The notes under the pieces are model-generated. The model was not told the DNA's origin. It did not search any database and worked only from the letters and a program-made list of their open reading frames with translations. This document shows, in pieces, positions 33,401-44,076 of a DNA stretch of 64,000 nt. A program made the position numbers and the translations under genes. The first letter of the stretch is position 1; every line of letters starts with the position of its first letter. Source of the stretch: Mayamaea pseudoterrestris (Eukaryota; Bacillariophyta; Bacillariophyceae; Sellaphorales; Sellaphoraceae); NCBI GenBank assembly GCA_027923505.1, contig BROI01000001.1:2473501-2537500 (forward strand), given 5' to 3'.

Positions 33401-35345
33401 CAAATACCGGTCGAATTTATTTTGAACAACTTTATCTTCATCCCGTTCGCATTGGCTTGACTTTTACGCAAGAATGGATGGAACCGCCAAATACAGCAGA
33501 ACATGAGGCAATGATGGTGTTTCAGTTTATTCGGGGCATGGTAAGTGGCTTTAGCAACACTTCCCGAACGCTTCTCTTTCTGACACGATCGTGCTTGCAC
33601 AGGCTTCAATTGCAAATGCGCCTTTGTTCTTCACCTCTTTTGTCGTAAGCCACGTCTTTGAAGCTCCAGATACGTTGACGAAAATTATTGCCGCACATTA
33701 CTCGTCGCAACTGACGAGACAAATCTTTAAACTCCTTGGTAGTCTTGCTATCCTGGGTGCCCCTGCCGATTTTTTGACAAATGTCGGGACTGGCGTCCGA
33801 GACTTCTTCTACGAACCGATTCAAGGAGCAGTACTTGGCCCGAAAGAGTTCATTCAGGGTCTGGACAGAGGAACTCAGAGTCTTGCCCGCGGACTCTTTG
33901 TAGGCATTGTGCGTGGAACTGCCAATGTGACTGATGCAGTGAACACCAATCTTGCCGGTCTCACTGCGGATGATGACTTCATTGATGAGCGCAAAACACA
34001 CCAGCGAATGCTAACCGATGCCATGAGTCGTGGGCTTGCTGCAAACCGCTCGCTCAGCGACTCATTTGGTCTCGCCGGTGCAAGCATTGCGCGATGTTTG
34101 CGATCGGGAGCGCTTGGGGTTTTGGAACAACCGACTTTGTATGCATCAAAGCATGGTCCTGTTGGTTTTGTAAAAGGTCTTGGTAAGGGACTTGTCGGCG
34201 CTATTTTAAAACCAGTGGTCGGCGTCGGTGATGCTGCCGTGTTGGTAATGAACCACATGTCGGATGCCACCAGCATGAAGCAAGCGCCACCCAAGATCCC
34301 AAAGCGATTACGCCGTGCGCTTCCTTGCCGTTCCATCGACCATCCGAACTGTGTACGTCTTGATCCATATGATGAGAAGGCTGCCAAGGCACAGAAAATT
34401 GTGACTGGTAGTGAGAGTGTCAACGATGTTTACATCTGTCATTTGAACATATCCAGTCATTTGATTATTGCGAGCGAGCAATGCTTGTGGGCGATTGACC
34501 GACAAACACGGGACCCATGGTGCGTGAACTGGGCAGAGATTAGCCACTATGCTACCATGGAAGGTGGCGTGCGGGTCGTTGTTTTCAGTCAAGCTGGCTT
34601 GAAGACATATGTCTTTGACGTTGAAAACAAGAAGCATCGCGCCATGTTTCAGTCCCTTTTGTCCATGCAGCAGCGCAAAATGGGCAACTCGTCGGAGCTT
34701 AACAGCTCTATCCTTAGCGCCGAACCTGAGAGTCTTTCGCGGCACCAAATTCCCGGAATCAAGGCACCGCAGGTGAATCATATTTTTGGAAGCTGCAACC
34801 AGAGTCGTAAGAAGCTTGACAATTCGGTCAAAGATGAGATTGATTTGGTTGAACAATGCTTTACACGCGTCAGAGAAATGAGCAGTCACTCCTCCACCTT
34901 TTTCCGAACGCTGGACGAGGAGGCGTGGTGTCTTGTTTCTTCGTGGGGTCAAGTATTTTCTGGTTTGAGCTCTCGTCGTTGTATTATCGCAAGTGTGATC
35001 AATGGAACCGGAGCTCCAATACAAGTCAAGTCCACCAAGCTTATGGAAGGTGGAAGCCCATGCTATTCCATCCCGACCAAGGAATTTGACGCGGAGCAAG
35101 GTATTCTCCATCCAGGTGGAGTCATTTTATTCTTTGGCTGGGGCACTGTTCCTTCTCTGCTGCAGCCGGGTCGAGTCTTTATGCACATTGAAACAAATGC
35201 GTTTATTGGTGACTTTTCGGACCAAAAGAGTCCGGAAACGTACGCAGAATCAATGCCTGGCTATCAGGTGGGATTTTTGGAAAAGTCGTTTGACGAGTTT
35301 TCCTGGTGGGCAAAATTTTGGTTGCTTGTCCGAGCGAAAAAGTAA
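24434..35345 (+). CDS. VPS13: VPS13-family bulk lipid-transfer protein
   Basis: Seven exons: 24434-25644, 25718-29210, 29283-30169, 30209-32942, 33007-33152, 33234-33540 and 33603-35345; all joins keep frame and give about 3,506 residues. VPS13 proteins are rod-shaped channels that move phospholipids at membrane contact sites. The chorein_N domain is at residues 1-110 (EEVFGEYILNMSKENMKIG and LKGKIELENVQL). The VAB/SHR-BD region lies around residues 2100-2400 (FWIIDKTGFGCRFSEGFADF). The C-terminal helical and PH-like parts occupy 2,870-3,506 (RYAAIRLLEIEIYLDRRT, ASIANAPLFFTSFVVSHVF, DFFYEPIQGAVLGPKEFIQG). The fourth exon begins after an intron of only 39 bp; reading through it meets a stop. 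The large C-terminal exon includes the membrane-targeting PH-type fold near 3,180-3,260. Confidence 0.93.
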
Positions 35346-35645
35346 TTGGTACTGCAACAGTGTGTTGACTGGCTGTACTTACATGTAACTACTTGAGAAA
35401 CATTATTCATTGTAGCATAGCAATGCGTTAAGTCCTGGATAAATCTCGACGCTCCATTAACGTTAGCTGCTTGTGAATTCTGTCGCATCGGTTCTCCTCA
35501 ACCAGGTACCGCAAAGACATCGCACCTCAAGTTGCTTGCAAAGCAACCGCCATGGAGGAAAGCAATCCAAACTCAAAGCATCACAAGTATTTTACCTTAC
35601 CCTCTGTTCTTAGCAAGCAAACCAGTCAACTCTATCCAAATCGGT
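35346..35645. other. Spacer between VPS13 and NB-ARC-TPR gene
   Basis: 300 bp. The downstream frame is open leftwards to about 35532 but has no in-frame ATG there; an out-of-frame ATG at 35552 precedes the chosen start. Probably the 5' untranslated region of the next gene. Confidence 0.45.
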
Positions 35646-38600
35646 ATGAGCTTCGATCAGCATGACTTGTTTGAACTTGAGCGATCAATTATGGAAGCCT
35701 ACTTGCGCGAGGCTGACATTTCGACACATTTTCAACGCAAGTCATCATCGGCTACATTGACTGTCAAGGATTTGGAGCTGGAAGACGGCAAACCATCAAT
35801 ACGAGACGAAACGTTGAAGCTAGAAGTACTGGAGGCTTGGCGGAAATTAGTCTTCTTTATGAAGAAGGAAAATGTCTTTCAAGACTATGTTGAAAACTTA
35901 TCGGAAGCCTTCAAGGAAGTCTTGGTTGCCGACAAGTCACTCTATCGACACCTTCATACTCTCACCAATCTACTGATCAATACTGCGGAAAACAAAGCAC
36001 GTGACAATTCCACCGAATGTCGGTTTGTGACGCTCCTTGAAGTGATTCTTTCCTACGGCCGCAAGTGGAGTCCATCGGAGGAAGTGTCACGCTTTTGGGT
36101 AAGACTATCGCAGCGCATTCCTTCCGATGTTCCAGCCGTCAATTTTCGGCGCAAGGCTTACCGCGTCCTAGTATCACTATCCTGGGTACCAAGTTCCAAG
36201 GGACTCTTGGAGGCTTGCTCCTTTGAGGAGTCGCGCCAACGCATCGATCCAACGAAATCACCCAGTCGCGTCAGAGCGCAAATTGAAAAGATCCAGGATC
36301 GACCGCAGCCGCGGTTTGACTGCGTGAATCAAGTATTGGATCGGCTCAAAGATGAAACAGATGTGCGCGTGGCCATTACATCCGAGCGGGAGGGACTGGG
36401 CAAGACAACGTTGGCTGCGTTGGTGGCGTCGCATCCGTCGATTCTCCGAGTATTCAAAGTTCTTTGGCTAAACATTCAAAAAGTGTCTATGACATATGAT
36501 CGGTACACGCAATTGCTGGACGAGTTATGCGAGCAATTGGATGTATCGCTGGAGTGGCCTCGGCCGATCAAGCGGTTTGAAGAATCCGCCCTGAAGGAGA
36601 TTCGCGATCAAGACTTGATGAAGGTTGCATGCAGCAAAATGTGTGAGATGCTGGAAAGTCGAGAAGACAATATACTATTGGTACTTGACGATGTTATCGA
36701 CGGAAAAGTCATTGACTTGTTTCGCTTCAGCGAACGACAGTCAATCATCGTCACGACTGCTGCTGCATTGACGGGCGTCGATTGGAGTGTGGAGCTGGGG
36801 TACTTGAGTGAGGAGGAATCGATTGAACTATTTTTGACTGAAGCTGGTTTTCCATTTGATCATATACTGGGCCTGACGGTTGAGGTTCGGAAGATCGTCA
36901 ACCAGTGCGACCGGCACCCCTTGACCATTCGAACAGTGGCGCGTTGGTTTCGGATGAAATCTGTGACAGCTGGTGTTGCTGCAGGAATGGCAGAGATTCT
37001 TCAGGACCTTGCACATCTGAAGGAGGTCGACGATGACATGACCTTGAATAGTGACGATGACGAGGTTAAAGGGGAGAAATCTGCTGCTCCCTTCCTCTTC
37101 GACGTTCTTAGTCTCGCGCTTGGTCCAAAGCGCGTCGAAGAAGGTTCCAATCAAACAATCCTCTTTTTCATGTGTCTTGCTTCCATGGTCGCGATCTTCC
37201 CAAGAAAAACGCCATTGGACACTCTGTTGCTTTTATGGGAGCAGCTTTTAAAAAGCGATTCGCATGCAGTCGACGAAATGTCTCATTTCGATGCAGATTC
37301 CTTGCCACCCGCACAACTGAAAAAGCTCGCATTGAAGCAGGCTGTGTTTGTCGCGGAGGGTTTGACGCATATGGGCATTATCATTGTATCTGAGGAGAAT
37401 GGCAATGCGACTGTCGAAGTGCATCACCAGATATATCGCGATTTTGCTCTATACATGGCGAAACAGATGGACTTAGCCGAAACATACGAAGAAACTGTTC
37501 AAAACTGGAACAAAGCTTTTGTCACGGCATATTTCACTCAACAAATTCAAGGGACGCTCGAGGAGTTGGAACAAAACAGTCAAACGTACGCTACCAAACA
37601 GTTGCCAAGCCACATATTTAAAGCAAAGATGTTCCCCATCGCTGAAACGGTTCTCGGCGAAAGTAACTTCTTCCATGCACGCATTGAATGCATGGGATGG
37701 GATCGCGCTGTTGATTGTCACATCGACGACTGCTTCATGCTTCAACAGGCATTGAACAAAAGTATAGAGGAAGAAACGGGTCATGCGCCTCGTCTCTCCC
37801 CCGTTTTTGAGCAGATAGCATCAGTGCTTACCGAACAGCTAGAGAACGACCGAGCAGATCAAAGCTTGACCTTTGCAATTGCTTTTGCCGTTTGTAAAAT
37901 TGGTATCGCGCTAGCGGAGAATGGTCACCATGAAGCAGCCACTGAATATTTGGAGAAGTCATGGAGCATGTCCCCAGATTCCGAAGAGCTGCAGGCAAAA
38001 CTCCTCTATTTTTCTGGATGGGTCCAACTCTGCACAAACCAATGCGAGAGAGCCTTAAAAATGGTTCGTGGAAGTCGAAGAATAATTGAGGACTCGGCCG
38101 TTGAGCACGAGATGCTTTATGACGTTTTGCAGCTTCAAGCTGATGCCCTCGTCGGGGAATGCGAGTACAGGGAGGCCCTGGCTTTTCTTGTCGACACTAT
38201 TGAGACTCTGCGTCCCAACGCCGAGAAACACCGCATTGAATTTGGAATGTTGTTGTTGAAGAAGAGTTTAGTTGAAGTTGTGATGGGCTATCTGGATCGA
38301 GCCAAGGCAAGCTTTACTGAATGTGTTGAATGGAAAAGTCGTACAAACGAGACCAGTCGCAGCTTGTCACTTGCCCACAAATACCTTGGAGATATCGCGA
38401 TTGAGCAGCGCAAAGTAAGCGAGGCCAGGGAGCACTACGAGAATGGCCTGCACGTGCTAGACAGCTTAAAAATTGGGACGGACGACGTGGACCACCTACT
38501 GCTCACTGGACGAGCAAAGATTCTTCGTAAAGACTGGGACGGTTGCATTGAAGCGTTAAAACAGGCTCGGCATCTTATAGTCGACAAGCCTAATGTCTCT

Positions 38601-40049
38601 ATGGACCAGTCTGCTGCCGATCTCCGCTATATAGCACGAACGTATCACCAACGTGGCGATTGCGACGACGCCGTGAGCGTCCTGCAAGACAGCTTATCGC
38701 TAACAGATCTTCGTCTATACTCTCTGGAGCGGTCTGCGGGTCTTCTTGAATTGGCCAATGTACTTTTGGACCAGGATCAGCCAAGCGAGGGGTTGCTATG
38801 TTTGGAGCAATCTCTTGAGATAAGCATTTTAAAGCTTGGCGAGTGTGTGCAGCTTCTTGACACTTTAAACGCCATTGGGAATGTGCACTTGTCACTTGGA
38901 GCCTATGAAGAAGCGCTTACCGTATTCTATAAGGTCGATGAGTTAACGCGACGAATAGCTCCAGACGATGTCGAAAGGATTGCTGGTGTTCTCTACTCGA
39001 TTGGGGAAGTACACGACGCCAAGAAAGACTTTACAGAAGCAGTTGAGAAGTTCAATGAGTGCATGGAAGTTCTTCGGTTGCAACGAAGTCAGGACCATCC
39101 GCACATTGCCAAGGCACTTCAGCGTCTCGGAGATGTGACCGTCTTGCAAAAGGATTACGATACTGCATATAATTACTTTGTTGAGGCCCTTCGCATTCGA
39201 AAGATTGACACAGACGAGCGGAACTTGGCTGAAACAATGCACAGCTTGGGCGTGTTACGGCGAAAGCAGAAGCAAATTGACGTTGCTCAGGAGACGTTGC
39301 TGGATGCTTTGGAAATTCGCCAGCGACTTGGCAATGGTCGTGAAACGGGAGAGACATTGCTGGAACTTGGAAATATTTACCGCCTAAAAGGCAATGCGGA
39401 GGATGCCATTTCCTTGTATGAAAAGAGCTTGGAAGTGTTGGAGCAGAAGGACGACATTCGCGGCAGCGTTTATCTTGCACTCTCGCATGCGCAGTTATCC
39501 GAGGGACTAGACAAGAAAGCACTAAAATGTTGCGAGCAAGCCTTGTCGATTCGACTTGCAGCATATGGCAAGGACAATCTCAAGACGGGCAATGTTTCTC
39601 GCAGCCTTGGAATCATTCGATACTTGTTCAACAATGGCGACGAAGCTTTGGTTCATTTGAATGAGTTTGTCCGCGTCATTGAAATGAACGACGACGAGGA
39701 CAACGAAGAGGAAGGCGACGACGTTGACTACCTCTTGTCTGTTCTTCTCATGTTTGACATTCACAAGGCGAATGGCCGAGAAGAGCAAGCTCGTAATTTG
39801 TTGGAAGTTGCAAAGGATGTTTGCGAGGAAAGCGAGGATGTACGCGAGCAGCTTCCGGAACTGATTGAAATGACGGAACGTCGGATCAAGATGCAGGAGG
39901 AAAAGGTAGCACACAAGGAAGTTGAGAAGGAGAAGAAGGGTCTCCTGGCAAGGCTCAACTTGTCGAACGAGGAGGGCGTTCTCGGAAAGCTCATGCTTGA
40001 GCCAAGCGAATGCGAAACGATGCGAAAGATACCTTTCATTGATGACTAA
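35646..40049 (+). CDS. NB-ARC-TPR STAND NTPase
   Basis: One uninterrupted exon, 1,467 residues from ATG 35646 (MSFDQHDLFELERS). Residues 1-225 are a helical N-terminal domain of unknown type. The NB-ARC ATPase follows: P-loop SEREGLGKTTLAALVA (about 244-260), Walker B ILLVLDDVIDG (about 341), a sensor-like SIIVTTAAA, a GLPL-like HPLTIRTVARWF, and a winged-helix/ARC2 stretch with VAIFPRKTPLDTLLLLWEQ. From about residue 740 to 1,340 lie at least twelve TPR units of the kinesin-light-chain type (ALTVFYKVDELTRRIAPDDV, AVEKFNECMEVLRLQRSQDH, AYNYFVEALRIRKI). The tail is an acidic patch then a Lys/Glu coiled coil. Such STAND proteins act as oligomerising switches, as in APAF1 or plant NLRs, with TPRs as the sensing part. 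The trigger and output here are unknown. Confidence 0.88.
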   Translation: MSFDQHDLFELERSIMEAYLREADISTHFQRKSSSATLTVKDLELEDGKPSIRDETLKLEVLEAWRKLVFFMKKENVFQDYVENLSEAFKEVLVADKSLYRHLHTLTNLLINTAENKARDNSTECRFVTLLEVILSYGRKWSPSEEVSRFWVRLSQRIPSDVPAVNFRRKAYRVLVSLSWVPSSKGLLEACSFEESRQRIDPTKSPSRVRAQIEKIQDRPQPRFDCVNQVLDRLKDETDVRVAITSEREGLGKTTLAALVASHPSILRVFKVLWLNIQKVSMTYDRYTQLLDELCEQLDVSLEWPRPIKRFEESALKEIRDQDLMKVACSKMCEMLESREDNILLVLDDVIDGKVIDLFRFSERQSIIVTTAAALTGVDWSVELGYLSEEESIELFLTEAGFPFDHILGLTVEVRKIVNQCDRHPLTIRTVARWFRMKSVTAGVAAGMAEILQDLAHLKEVDDDMTLNSDDDEVKGEKSAAPFLFDVLSLALGPKRVEEGSNQTILFFMCLASMVAIFPRKTPLDTLLLLWEQLLKSDSHAVDEMSHFDADSLPPAQLKKLALKQAVFVAEGLTHMGIIIVSEENGNATVEVHHQIYRDFALYMAKQMDLAETYEETVQNWNKAFVTAYFTQQIQGTLEELEQNSQTYATKQLPSHIFKAKMFPIAETVLGESNFFHARIECMGWDRAVDCHIDDCFMLQQALNKSIEEETGHAPRLSPVFEQIASVLTEQLENDRADQSLTFAIAFAVCKIGIALAENGHHEAATEYLEKSWSMSPDSEELQAKLLYFSGWVQLCTNQCERALKMVRGSRRIIEDSAVEHEMLYDVLQLQADALVGECEYREALAFLVDTIETLRPNAEKHRIEFGMLLLKKSLVEVVMGYLDRAKASFTECVEWKSRTNETSRSLSLAHKYLGDIAIEQRKVSEAREHYENGLHVLDSLKIGTDDVDHLLLTGRAKILRKDWDGCIEALKQARHLIVDKPNVSMDQSAADLRYIARTYHQRGDCDDAVSVLQDSLSLTDLRLYSLERSAGLLELANVLLDQDQPSEGLLCLEQSLEISILKLGECVQLLDTLNAIGNVHLSLGAYEEALTVFYKVDELTRRIAPDDVERIAGVLYSIGEVHDAKKDFTEAVEKFNECMEVLRLQRSQDHPHIAKALQRLGDVTVLQKDYDTAYNYFVEALRIRKIDTDERNLAETMHSLGVLRRKQKQIDVAQETLLDALEIRQRLGNGRETGETLLELGNIYRLKGNAEDAISLYEKSLEVLEQKDDIRGSVYLALSHAQLSEGLDKKALKCCEQALSIRLAAYGKDNLKTGNVSRSLGIIRYLFNNGDEALVHLNEFVRVIEMNDDEDNEEEGDDVDYLLSVLLMFDIHKANGREEQARNLLEVAKDVCEESEDVREQLPELIEMTERRIKMQEEKVAHKEVEKEKKGLLARLNLSNEEGVLGKLMLEPSECETMRKIPFIDD

Positions 40050-40109
40050 TAGCGTGTACACACAGAATTGGGAATGAATATTGCAAGAAACTAGGCATGA
40101 GTTGCTCTT

Positions 40110-41419
40110 TTACTTTCGCGAGTCCATAACCAAAGGCTTGTTCACAAACGAGGGCATTGTCTCTCGCATCTTTGTAAGGGTTTCTTTCCATTCATTGTTC
40201 ACAACGGGCTCACTCGCCGATGATGATCCTCGGTTGGCATTCGCAGCCGCTTCATCCTCAGCAGAAACCATTGAAAGCGAAACCTTTTTGTTCTCAATAC
40301 CCTTTACTCGCACCTGCACCTTATCATCAACCTTGCAAACGCTCGACACCGAGTCAACGCGACCTGCCGCCAGTGCACTAATGTGCACCAAACCATCAAA
40401 ACTTCCCGTGCATTCACCATTCAGTTCGGACGCATCGACTCTCACAAACGCCCCAAAGTCCACCGTACTAACCACCGTTCCAGATACAAACTGATCCGCG
40501 TTCCAGCCCTTTTCCAAGAGTCCCGCCAGCACGGGTCCATCATCGCGGCGACCGCCGCCGCCGCCTCCGCGGCGCTCCTGCGGACGCGATTGCGCCTGCT
40601 CGGCTTTTTCCGCCTCGGCCTCGGAAAGTAGCGTCAATGCGACTTGATTCTTCTTTTCGTCAATCTTGATGATGCGCACGTTTAGCTGCTGTCCCTCCTT
40701 TAGGATTTCATTGACATCGGAAACAAAGTCGACGGACAGTTTGGAAATATGCAGCAACCCATCCGAGGCGGCACCAATATCCAAAAAGGCACCGTAACTG
40801 GTGATCGTCTTGACGCGACCGGAAATCGAGTCGCCCACTTTGAGTTCCGACAACGGAGTCTTTTGTTCGGCCGTCTTTTTCTTCAACGACTTGCGGGCCG
40901 GGCGTTCCACGTTGTGCGCTTCGTCCTCGGACAGAATGCCGTCCAAGGCGACAACCTCCTCGGGAATGGCAACGTCGTCGTCTGTAGATGCAGCTTCTGC
41001 AGGAGTAGTTGCTGCTTCAGTAGTTGCTTCCACTTCCTCGACGGACGCCATGAATAGTTTGGAATTGATGCTGCGACATGAAGTGCAGAGGCAGGTGGGA
41101 GTGTGACTCGAAACGCAAGCTGCGCAAAAGCAACCCGCTGGATGCAAAGCAGCAGAGGCAGCGGATGGAGCAGCTGCAACGGTGCGGGACGAAACAAAGG
41201 CTGATAAAAAAGAAACATTTAGTTAGCATTGTATGTATACTGATGAGTGAATGTATCATTGCTGAAGCAATAACTTGTATCGGCGGCTGCCTGGTGTCAC
41301 GCACTAAACTGGATCCATTTTTTATGTCACTCACCAGTGCTTTGAGATTGCTGCGTAAAGGCAGTCACTCCAGTCGCCGAAGCAACAAAGGCGGTAACGA
41401 CAGCGGCGGAGAAGCGCAT
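40110..41419 (-). CDS. Plastid-targeted protein with two S1 RNA-binding domains
   Basis: Exon 1 (41419-41335) encodes MRFSAAVVTAFVASATGVTA followed by FTQQ, a signal peptide with an ...TA-F junction typical for plastid import in diatoms. A 134-bp intron leads to exon 2 (41200-40110); total 391 residues. Residues 48-78 carry two CxCxxC clusters (CFCAAC and CLCTSC). After an acidic linker, S1 domain 1 (about 148-220: VGDSISGRVKTITSYGAFLD, DGLLHISKLS) and S1 domain 2 (about 258-340: SGTVVSTVDFGAFVRVD, DGLVHISAL) follow, separated by an Arg/Gly-rich stretch. It probably binds RNA in plastid translation, in the manner of ribosomal S1 or the S1 part of plastid EF-Ts precursors. No EF-Ts domain is present. 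Confidence 0.88.
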
Positions 41420-41736
41420 GGTGGAATTCAAGTAGAGGATGAACAAGCGATGATGGCTTGACTTGGCTTGATTCTTCGTTGCGGGTGATGATGGATCGGA
41501 TGCAGCAGCAGCTCAGCGCACCATGGGATGGATGGTCGCACGCGAATGCCACGGGAAACGTGCGTCAGCGACGAATTTCCCAAAATTGCGTCATCACATT
41601 TCTTACTGTGAGATAAAGTGTACACTTTGAAAATGCACAAAGTTTCGTGACGTAGTTTTGGAAATTTCATGGCCTTGCGACGCGACCGCCCATTGTTGCT
41701 TTCTTCCATCAACAAACAACCGATTCCATCTCTACC
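41420..41736. promoter_or_regulatory. Shared promoter of two plastid-protein genes
   Basis: A 317-bp spacer separates the divergent start codons of the S1 protein and the 93-aa plastid-targeted protein. GTGACGTAG at 41648 and a GCGTCATCAC at 41587 are TGACGT/CRE-type half-sites. Co-expression of the pair is inference. Confidence 0.45.
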
Positions 41737-42128
41737 ATGAAAACTATACTACTCCTACTATCCCTCTTTTTTACCTCGGCTGCGGCCTTTGGTCCTAGTC
41801 TCTTTGGTGTAAGGACGCAAGCAAGCAGGTAGGTGGAAGCAATCAGGGGGAGAAATTTTGTCTGGTGCCAAATGGCGCTTTGACTGCACCGTTTTGTATA
41901 CATAATTGACTGATTTTCCATTATACTTTCACTACCAGCACTGTTTGCTTTGCCAAGCACGCCAACGACAAGGCTGCCAAGTGGGCCGCCTCCAAGCGAC
42001 CCAAAAAGTCCAATTTGTCGGACAGGAACCACAAGCCGACGGAGTATGCGCTGCACTCCATGGTCAAGCCGGCGGAATACAACATTTCCGACGCGCCAGC
42101 GGAGCCAGTGACAAAGAAGGAGATTTAG
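41737..42128 (+). CDS. Small plastid-targeted protein, 93 aa
   Basis: Two exons, 41737-41828 and 41939-42128, with a 110-bp intron. The first 17 residues are a signal peptide (MKTILLLLSLFFTSAAA) ending at FGPS, a clear Ala-Phe plastid junction. The mature part is short and basic: KWAASKRPKKSNLSDRNHKP is its most striking block, followed by an acidic C-terminus. Size, charge and shared promoter with an S1-domain protein would fit a plastid ribosome-associated protein, but I do not recognise the family and this is only a guess. The frame would be missed by single-exon prediction. Confidence 0.75.
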
Positions 42129-42322
42129 AGAGAGAATAGTAATTATTAACAAAGCTGGTTAATGGCGAGATTACAGTAGTTGTAGATGTGTTCGTTTGGC
42201 GAGTCGCTCGGTCGGACCTCTCGCTTCCATGCCCTTCAGTCCAAATTTAGCTATTGCATATGAAGCGCGCCGCGATAAAGCATAGAGCGATTTATGAAAT
42301 GTCATGGCTTATTCTCAGCGTG

Positions 42323-44076
42323 CTAATGGTTTCGCGCTCGCTCCAGCAGCTCCGGAATATCATGCGAAAAGACCTTATCCATCTCGCGAACAAGCTTTTT
42401 ATCAAGCTTTGGAAAATCACTCAAGTCCTTGATTTCGTACAAGGCTTGCCTCATGGGTTCCAGCGCTGGAAAGTCTCCCTTTGGTAGGCCATATCGCCGC
42501 GCCGCTGCCAAGAACTCCGTTTCCAATCGTCCAATCAACCGCGACTGCTTCTCTCGCTTACCCCACGTATATGGCAATTGCTTGCGCAAGTAATGAATAA
42601 TATAGGCATGCACCTTGACACTTCTCGCTCGCTTGACTAGCTCATTTATGCGTCGCATGACGGCCTGCTGCGGCAGTCCCATAATGTCGTGCAGCAAGTC
42701 CATTTCCTCGCGCTGCAGCAACTCGGCCTGCTCCATGTTTTGCAGGGGCGCGTCCCAAAAGGACCCCATGTAGACGCGACATACTTCCGGCGTGTTCATC
42801 ACCTTGCCGAGTGACCACATGAGGGCGCCATAGACGCGCATGAGTTGCTGCGTGGAAATAGTGTCGGCCTTGTTCAATACGACGCGAATCTTGTCGAGGT
42901 GGGGAATGAGAAGCTGTGAAACAAGAGATACGATACGAAATGAGATTCACGCTGGAGAAAAAAGCAGTATGATGATGCTGTCTGGTTTCTTACATGCATT
43001 ATATCCTTTAGTTCATCCGATATGTCAAGCTTGTGCGCATCAAACATGATAATTATCAAATCCGCTCGCTCCGCAAACCACTTCATCACATTCTCATAGT
43101 CATAGTTGCGTCCCCGCTGCTTGGCTCCACTCAATATACCCGGCGTGTCAACAATGGTGACATTTTTCAGCAGCGGCGAGTTTAGTTCCACTCCTTCTAG
43201 TCGCGACAAGAAGTTGTTTCCAAACGGACTCAACCCCGTAAACGGCCGATCCGATTGACTGCAGAGCGCCGCGCCCGGAACAATCTTGTCGGAATGTCCC
43301 CACAGCACCGTCGTGAAGCGATCCGTCGTTGGTTCCGGCCCGACGCGAATGCCAGGAAAGTCGCGGCCCAGCAAGTACTTGACAAAGGATGTTTTTCCAA
43401 CGCTGTATTGACCAAGCAGTAGTATCATTGGCGGAGCATCAAAGTCGGATGGCGATAGAGGAGGCGAATGAAAGTGACCGTAGCGGGACGCAAGTTCCAG
43501 TGGTAGTATCTTTTTGCGGTACAAGCGAGCCAATCCGCGCAGTATAAACTCCTTGTCAAAGGTTGATAAATCCATGGCGCCGTCCGAAACGGATGAACCA
43601 GTCGTGTCCCAAGCCATGGATGATTCTTGGGTTGTTTGAGGTACTTGTTGCTGCTGCTGATGTTGATAGTGAGGTGGGGCGTCATGGGCGTCTGGATATG
43701 GAGGTGGAGGATGTTGCTGATGTTGTTGTTGTTCATCATACTGCTGCGGCGGAGGCGCATAAGGATTCGAAGCATACTGCCGCTGCTCAGCGTCATCTAC
43801 AGGAAATGAAGGAGGTGGACGCATTACATTTCCATCCATTTCATCGTCCTCATTGTCGTCATATCCAGGTAAACTTGGCGGAGGGAGCTCTGCTGATGTT
43901 CCGTAGTGCTGCGGCTGTTGTTGCTGATACATTGATTCCGGTGGAAGCTGTTCGCTGTTTCCTCCTCGATACTTCCATAACCTTTGACATTGCTGCAGTG
44001 ACTTTGGTCTATTCCATATTGCTCCCGCAGCGGGAGCTAGTAATAATAGGCTCCGTATTAGAGGCAGCATTTTCAT
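42323..44076 (-). CDS. EHD/dynamin-like GTPase with N-terminal signal peptide
   Basis: Two exons, 44076-42994 and 42913-42323 (80-bp intron, phase 0), 557 residues. Residues 1-19 (MKMLPLIRSLLLLAPAAGA) look like a signal peptide. Residues 30-165 are Gln/Pro/Tyr-rich low complexity, partly from CAG/CAA repeats. The GTPase domain has G1 GQYSVGKTSFV, G3 DTPGIL with the following YDYENVMKWFAERADLIIIM typical of EHD proteins, and G4 NKAD right after the intron (LDKIRVVLNKADTI). The EHD helical domain then follows (GALMWSLGKVMNTPEVCRVY and FWDAPL). No EH domain is present at the C-terminus. EHD ATPases reshape membranes in endocytic recycling; a signal peptide suggests a different place, inside the secretory path or plastid. 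Confidence 0.87.
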
